From assembly GCF_010894435.1 (NCBI RefSeq), contig NZ_JAAIXZ010000001.1, positions 464,322 to 528,321 of the forward strand: a stretch of DNA of 64,000 nucleotides. Direction: 5' to 3'. This stretch comes from Pyxidicoccus trucidator. Its GTDB lineage: Bacteria; Myxococcota; Myxococcia; Myxococcales; Myxococcaceae. A program made the position numbers and the translations under genes. A model generated the notes under the pieces. That model was given only the letters and a program-made list of their open reading frames with translations. It ran no database searches and was not told the DNA's origin. Every line of letters starts with the position of its first letter. The stretch's first letter is position 1. Shown one piece after another: positions 60,932-64,000 of the stretch.

Positions 60932-61106
60932 GTGTTGCTCCTCTTGCGTGGCGGGCCGGGTGGAGCCCCGGCCAAGCGTGGCCGGACTCTTCCCCCCAGA
61001 CGCCGCGCGCCGCAAGGGAATCAGCCCAAGGAGGAGGGGCTCCGCGCCCGCACGCCCGCACGCCCGGCTGCGTCAAGGGCCACGGACGTGTGACGACGGG
61101 CCGCGA

Positions 61107-61862
61107 CTACGGCGTGAAGAGCTTCTCCGGAATCGTGGCGCGGTTGTCGCCCTTGAGCGCGGTGAAGCGCAGCGCGCGCTGTCCGCCCTTCCAGACTTCG
61201 ATGGTGCGCGGCATCCACTCACCGGTGGCCGGCGACGTGTAGTCGAGGAAGCGGATGTCCCAGGCGGTGTTGGCGCTGTCCGTGTAGCGCAGCCGCGCCG
61301 GGCGGAAGGAATCCTTGTAGACCCAGAACTGAGGCCGGCCCTCGGCCATCTCGCCAAGCACGTACGCCACCTCGCCGCCGAAGCGCGCCAGGCCGGTGCG
61401 GCTCGTATCCACGCCCAGCGACTGGAGGTACTGCTGCAGGGACTCCTTGAGGTCCTGCACGTTGCCGCCGCCAGCGGCGAGAATCGGACACACCTGGGAG
61501 ACGAGCACCGTCATGGCCGGAATCTCGGTGCCCTCCGAGCGGCGGCGGCCCCCTGCCTGCACGGCGGCGGCGCGGGCGTTGCCGTCGGGCACGGAGGCCT
61601 CGAAGCGGCAGCGGCCCGGCACGCGCAGGTACAGGATGCCATCGCCCTGCACTTCCGGGCGGTCCGTGGGGGTGCCGAGCGCGGCCCCGGCCTCCTTCAC
61701 GGCGGCGCCGCTGAAGCTGAGCGAGCCCTCCACGCGAAGGGAGGACAGCCTGAGCTCGTCGCGTTCGGCCACCGTGCGGCGGAGGATGGAGCCTCCGGGC
61801 AGCACATAGGCGCCCGCGGCAAAAGAGACCAGGACTGCCAGGAGTGCGGCAATGCGCTTCAC
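61107..61862 (-). CDS. Secreted periplasmic protein, 251 aa
   Basis: A clear signal peptide (MKRIAALLAVLVSFAAG) and a mature part rich in beta strands (for example GLARFGGEVAYVLGEM and WVYKDSFRPARLRY). The layout is like LolA/LppX-like lipid-binding domains, but I cannot assign it firmly. Two cysteines (GRCRFE and QVCPIL) could form a disulfide. Confidence 0.7.
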   Translation of the reverse strand: MKRIAALLAVLVSFAAGAYVLPGGSILRRTVAERDELRLSSLRVEGSLSFSGAAVKEAGAALGTPTDRPEVQGDGILYLRVPGRCRFEASVPDGNARAAAVQAGGRRRSEGTEIPAMTVLVSQVCPILAAGGGNVQDLKESLQQYLQSLGVDTSRTGLARFGGEVAYVLGEMAEGRPQFWVYKDSFRPARLRYTDSANTAWDIRFLDYTSPATGEWMPRTIEVWKGGQRALRFTALKGDNRATIPEKLFTP

Positions 61863-62011
61863 GGCTTCTCCGTCTTGACGACCTCGCGCGGCGGTTCGAG
61901 CAACCCGGGGCGCTCAAGGCGCGGAGGCGAGATGGGTCAGATAGCCCACGTTGGGGCCGGGAATCTATTGATGGCACCCGCCCCCTTCAAGCTGGATAGG
62001 ATGCCAACGAC

Positions 62012-62863
62012 ATGCCGATCCGCCCCACTGTCCTGCTGATTGCGCTGTGTGTGTCCACCGCCTCCCTGGCCCAGCCCGCGGAAGACTTGCGGAATTTGAT
62101 GAGCGCCCGGGCCTACGGCATGGGAGGTGCCTACCGGGCGCTGGGCCTGGGGACCGAGGCCGTGCTGGGCAATCCCGCGGCCATGGCCCTCTTCCCCGCC
62201 TACCGGGTGGAGGGCACGGGTGCCTGGGACGTCGAGACGAAGGAAGGCCTGCTGGGCATCTCCGTGCTCGACGCGGCCTCCAGCCGGCTCGCCATGGGCA
62301 TCGACTACCACTGGGTGAGCCTGGGCCGGGGCGGCGCGCGCACCAGCGCCCATTTCAGCTCCCTGGGCGTGGGGCTGCCCCTGAACCAGGCGGTGATGCT
62401 GGGCGTCGTGGCGCGCTACCTGCGACTGAGCGGCGATTCGCGGTACGCGAACTCCGTCACCGGGGACGCGGGCCTGCTGCTGCGCCTGTCGCCGTCGTTC
62501 ATGGCGGGGGTGTCCGCGCACAACCTCATCGACACGGACAACGCGGAGCTGACGCGCTACTTCACGGCGCACGTGGGCGTGCTGACGCAGCAGTTGACGG
62601 TGGCCGCCGACGTGCGCGCGGACTTCGTCACCGAGAACACCAACACCTTCACGTACAGCGCGGGCCTGGAGTACCTCTTCGGGCAGGTGCTGCCGGTGCG
62701 TGGCGGCTACACGTATGACGGCTTCCGGAAGATTTCCCAGCTCAGCACGGGCATCGGCTTCGTGTCCGAGGGCGGCGGCGGGCTGGACCTCGCCTACCGT
62801 CATGACCTGGGCGGCGAGAAGGGGCGACTGCTGGCGCTCACCATCAAGCTGCTGATGCGCTGA
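62012..62863 (+). CDS. Outer-membrane beta-barrel protein (PorV/UPF0164-like)
   Basis: A 283-aa protein with signal peptide, the start SARAYGMGGAYRALGLGTEAVLGNPAAMALF, typical of PorV- and FadL-related barrels, and alternating beta strands throughout. The C-terminus ends in IKLLMR. PorV shuttles lipoproteins or hydrophobic molecules in related groups; function here is unknown. Convergent with the gene at 62865, one base apart. Confidence 0.75.
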   Translation: MPIRPTVLLIALCVSTASLAQPAEDLRNLMSARAYGMGGAYRALGLGTEAVLGNPAAMALFPAYRVEGTGAWDVETKEGLLGISVLDAASSRLAMGIDYHWVSLGRGGARTSAHFSSLGVGLPLNQAVMLGVVARYLRLSGDSRYANSVTGDAGLLLRLSPSFMAGVSAHNLIDTDNAELTRYFTAHVGVLTQQLTVAADVRADFVTENTNTFTYSAGLEYLFGQVLPVRGGYTYDGFRKISQLSTGIGFVSEGGGGLDLAYRHDLGGEKGRLLALTIKLLMR

Positions 62864-62864
62864 T

Positions 62865-64000
62865 TCAGCGCGACGCGCGCTGCTCGCGCAGCTCGTAGTA
62901 CCGCTCGGACGCGGCGAAGCGCAGCAGCTCCACCAGCTCCGAGTCCTGGTTGCGGCGCGCGCGCAGGATGGCCAGGGCCGGCCCCACGCTTCCACAGGCG
63001 ACGAGCCCCGCGCGGTTGGCGGAGTCGCGCGCCGCGTCCGCGAGCGCGGAGGAGTTGAAGTCGCGGGTGCCAGCGTCCAGCAGCGCGAGGGTGCGCTCCA
63101 GGGCCCGGGGCGAGAGCGAGTCGCGCACCACGCGAGCCTCGGGGCCGGAGGCGCGCGGGTCCTTGAGGATGGTGGACAGCAGGGCCAGCGCGCGCAGGAG
63201 CTGGCCTCCCTTGAGGGCGCGCAGGGCCATCAGGTCCGGGGACAGCGACAAGAGCGCGCGGCCGGCGTGGAAGCGGAGTTCGGCGGCGGACAGGGGCTGA
63301 CGTATCGACAGGCGCCCCACGAGCAGGCGCGGCTGGCCCGCGTGGACGGCGGTGAAGGGCGGGCCGTCGTCCTCGGCGAGGACCAGCTCGGGCAGGTGGA
63401 CGTCCAGCACGCGCGCGGCGGTGTGGAGCGCGTCGAGGATGGCGGGCGCGCCGGGGCCCGCGGAGGCGCGCAGGGGCTCCGAGGTGCCGGCGGCGCGTCC
63501 CTGGGCGGGGAAGAGGCGGCAGAGGGCAATGCCCGCGCAGGCGAGCAGCTCGCCGGAGGGCGTGCGCAGGCCGGGGTGGCGCAGGCCGGCGCGCTCTTCC
63601 AGGGTGAGCTTGGGGCGCTGGAGACGCGGCGCCGCGGGGGACTCGCGCCCGTCGAGTGCGTCGGCGATTTCGCGCATGAGCGAGGCGCGGCCGGGGTCGC
63701 CCCGGCTGTCGAAGTACTCGGCGGACTCGCGGTAGGGCTTCGCGTCGAGCGGGCGCTCGCGGAGGTGCTTGAAGGCGTTGGGCTCGGTGTCCTGGTAGGG
63801 CTCGGAGACGGCGGGGGCTTCGCGCGTCTCCGAGGCGCCGGGCCCCACCCGGGCGGGAGCTTCGGGGGCAGAGGGCTTCGCGGTGGCCGGTCTGGCCGGG
63901 GCGGCTACGGTGACGGTGCCCTCCGGGCGCGCGCGGACGATGCGTCGCACCTGCTGCATGGGGCCGGGAGGAGCTTCCCAGGAGATGACGCGCGTCTCCG
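62865..64000 (-). CDS. Unknown protein, C-terminal part, cut by the window edge
   Basis: The minus-strand frame is open through the last base of the window (coding for ISWEAPPGP upstream of an internal Met), so the gene very likely extends further. At least 378 residues: an Ala/Pro-rich linker, then a TPR-like and helical part (KPYRESAEYFDSRGDPGRAS) with no signal peptide visible here. I do not recognise the family. Confidence 0.65.
   Translation of the reverse strand, partial: ETRVISWEAPPGPMQQVRRIVRARPEGTVTVAAPARPATAKPSAPEAPARVGPGASETREAPAVSEPYQDTEPNAFKHLRERPLDAKPYRESAEYFDSRGDPGRASLMREIADALDGRESPAAPRLQRPKLTLEERAGLRHPGLRTPSGELLACAGIALCRLFPAQGRAAGTSEPLRASAGPGAPAILDALHTAARVLDVHLPELVLAEDDGPPFTAVHAGQPRLLVGRLSIRQPLSAAELRFHAGRALLSLSPDLMALRALKGGQLLRALALLSTILKDPRASGPEARVVRDSLSPRALERTLALLDAGTRDFNSSALADAARDSANRAGLVACGSVGPALAILRARRNQDSELVELLRFAASERYYELREQRASR

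Overview
The window is very GC-rich, with almost every codon ending in G or C, and carries many genes typical of predatory myxobacteria: an Oar-type TonB receptor with its own TonB/ExbB/ExbD set, a DUF2378/TIGR02265 protein, a Ser/Thr kinase fused to PilZ, several lipoproteins, and long pseudo-receiver/coiled-coil proteins. I read it as chromosome of a member of the Myxococcaceae (Myxococcus, Corallococcus or a close relative). It looks like core chromosome: I found no insertion sequence, phage, CRISPR array, rRNA or tRNA gene, and no base-composition break.

Layout. 1-1784: end of an unknown gene, then rimO. 1867-8372 (minus strand): rplU-rpmA-obgE-trmH, followed by a LolA-like carrier, an aspartic-protease-like lipoprotein and an unknown protein. 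8629-13529: Cys-rich lipoprotein, kinase-PilZ-J-like fusion, then an Fe(II) oxygenase and a nitrilase-type amidohydrolase. 13526-17120 (minus): Zn-ribbon gene and gatC-gatA-gatB. 17368-22168 (plus): ftsK, a small ABM-fold protein and a THUMP methyltransferase. 22085-27116: plsY, DUF2752, DUF4920, a possible PD-(D/E)XK protein, an unknown protein and a B12/radical SAM enzyme. 27178-33939: divergent oar-lipoprotein and tonB-exbB-exbD-exbD operons. 34020-45599: DUF2378, comM, ndh, recA, a glycosyltransferase-like membrane protein, cinA, pssA and a hydrolase. 45724-51502: beta-helix protein, HU, M23 peptidase, threonine aldolase, nth and def. 51588-60040: a 2016-residue pseudo-receiver/coiled-coil/DUF4388/J-like protein behind priA. 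60305-64000: a glutathione transferase, a periplasmic protein, an outer-membrane barrel and the C-terminal part of a gene cut by the window edge.

How the genes work together. Several groups serve one process each: ribosome assembly and decoding (rimO, rplU, rpmA, obgE, trmH, gatCAB, def), chromosome maintenance (ftsK, recA, priA, nth, HU, comM), membrane and envelope building (plsY, pssA, the LolA-like carrier, the M23 peptidase) and TonB-driven outer-membrane transport (oar, tonB, exbB, exbD). The most unusual items are the giant scaffold-like protein at 51588-57638, the kinase-PilZ fusion that shares a degenerate J-like C-terminus with it, an Obg GTPase with a histone-H1-like tail, a two-lobed but apparently inactivated aspartic-protease-like lipoprotein, and a perfect 15-bp inverted repeat enclosing the start codon of the DUF2378 gene.

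Limits. All calls come from reading the sequence by eye; no homology search or structure prediction was run. Domain borders are approximate, and start codons were chosen from Shine-Dalgarno-like sequence, neighbour spacing and family length.
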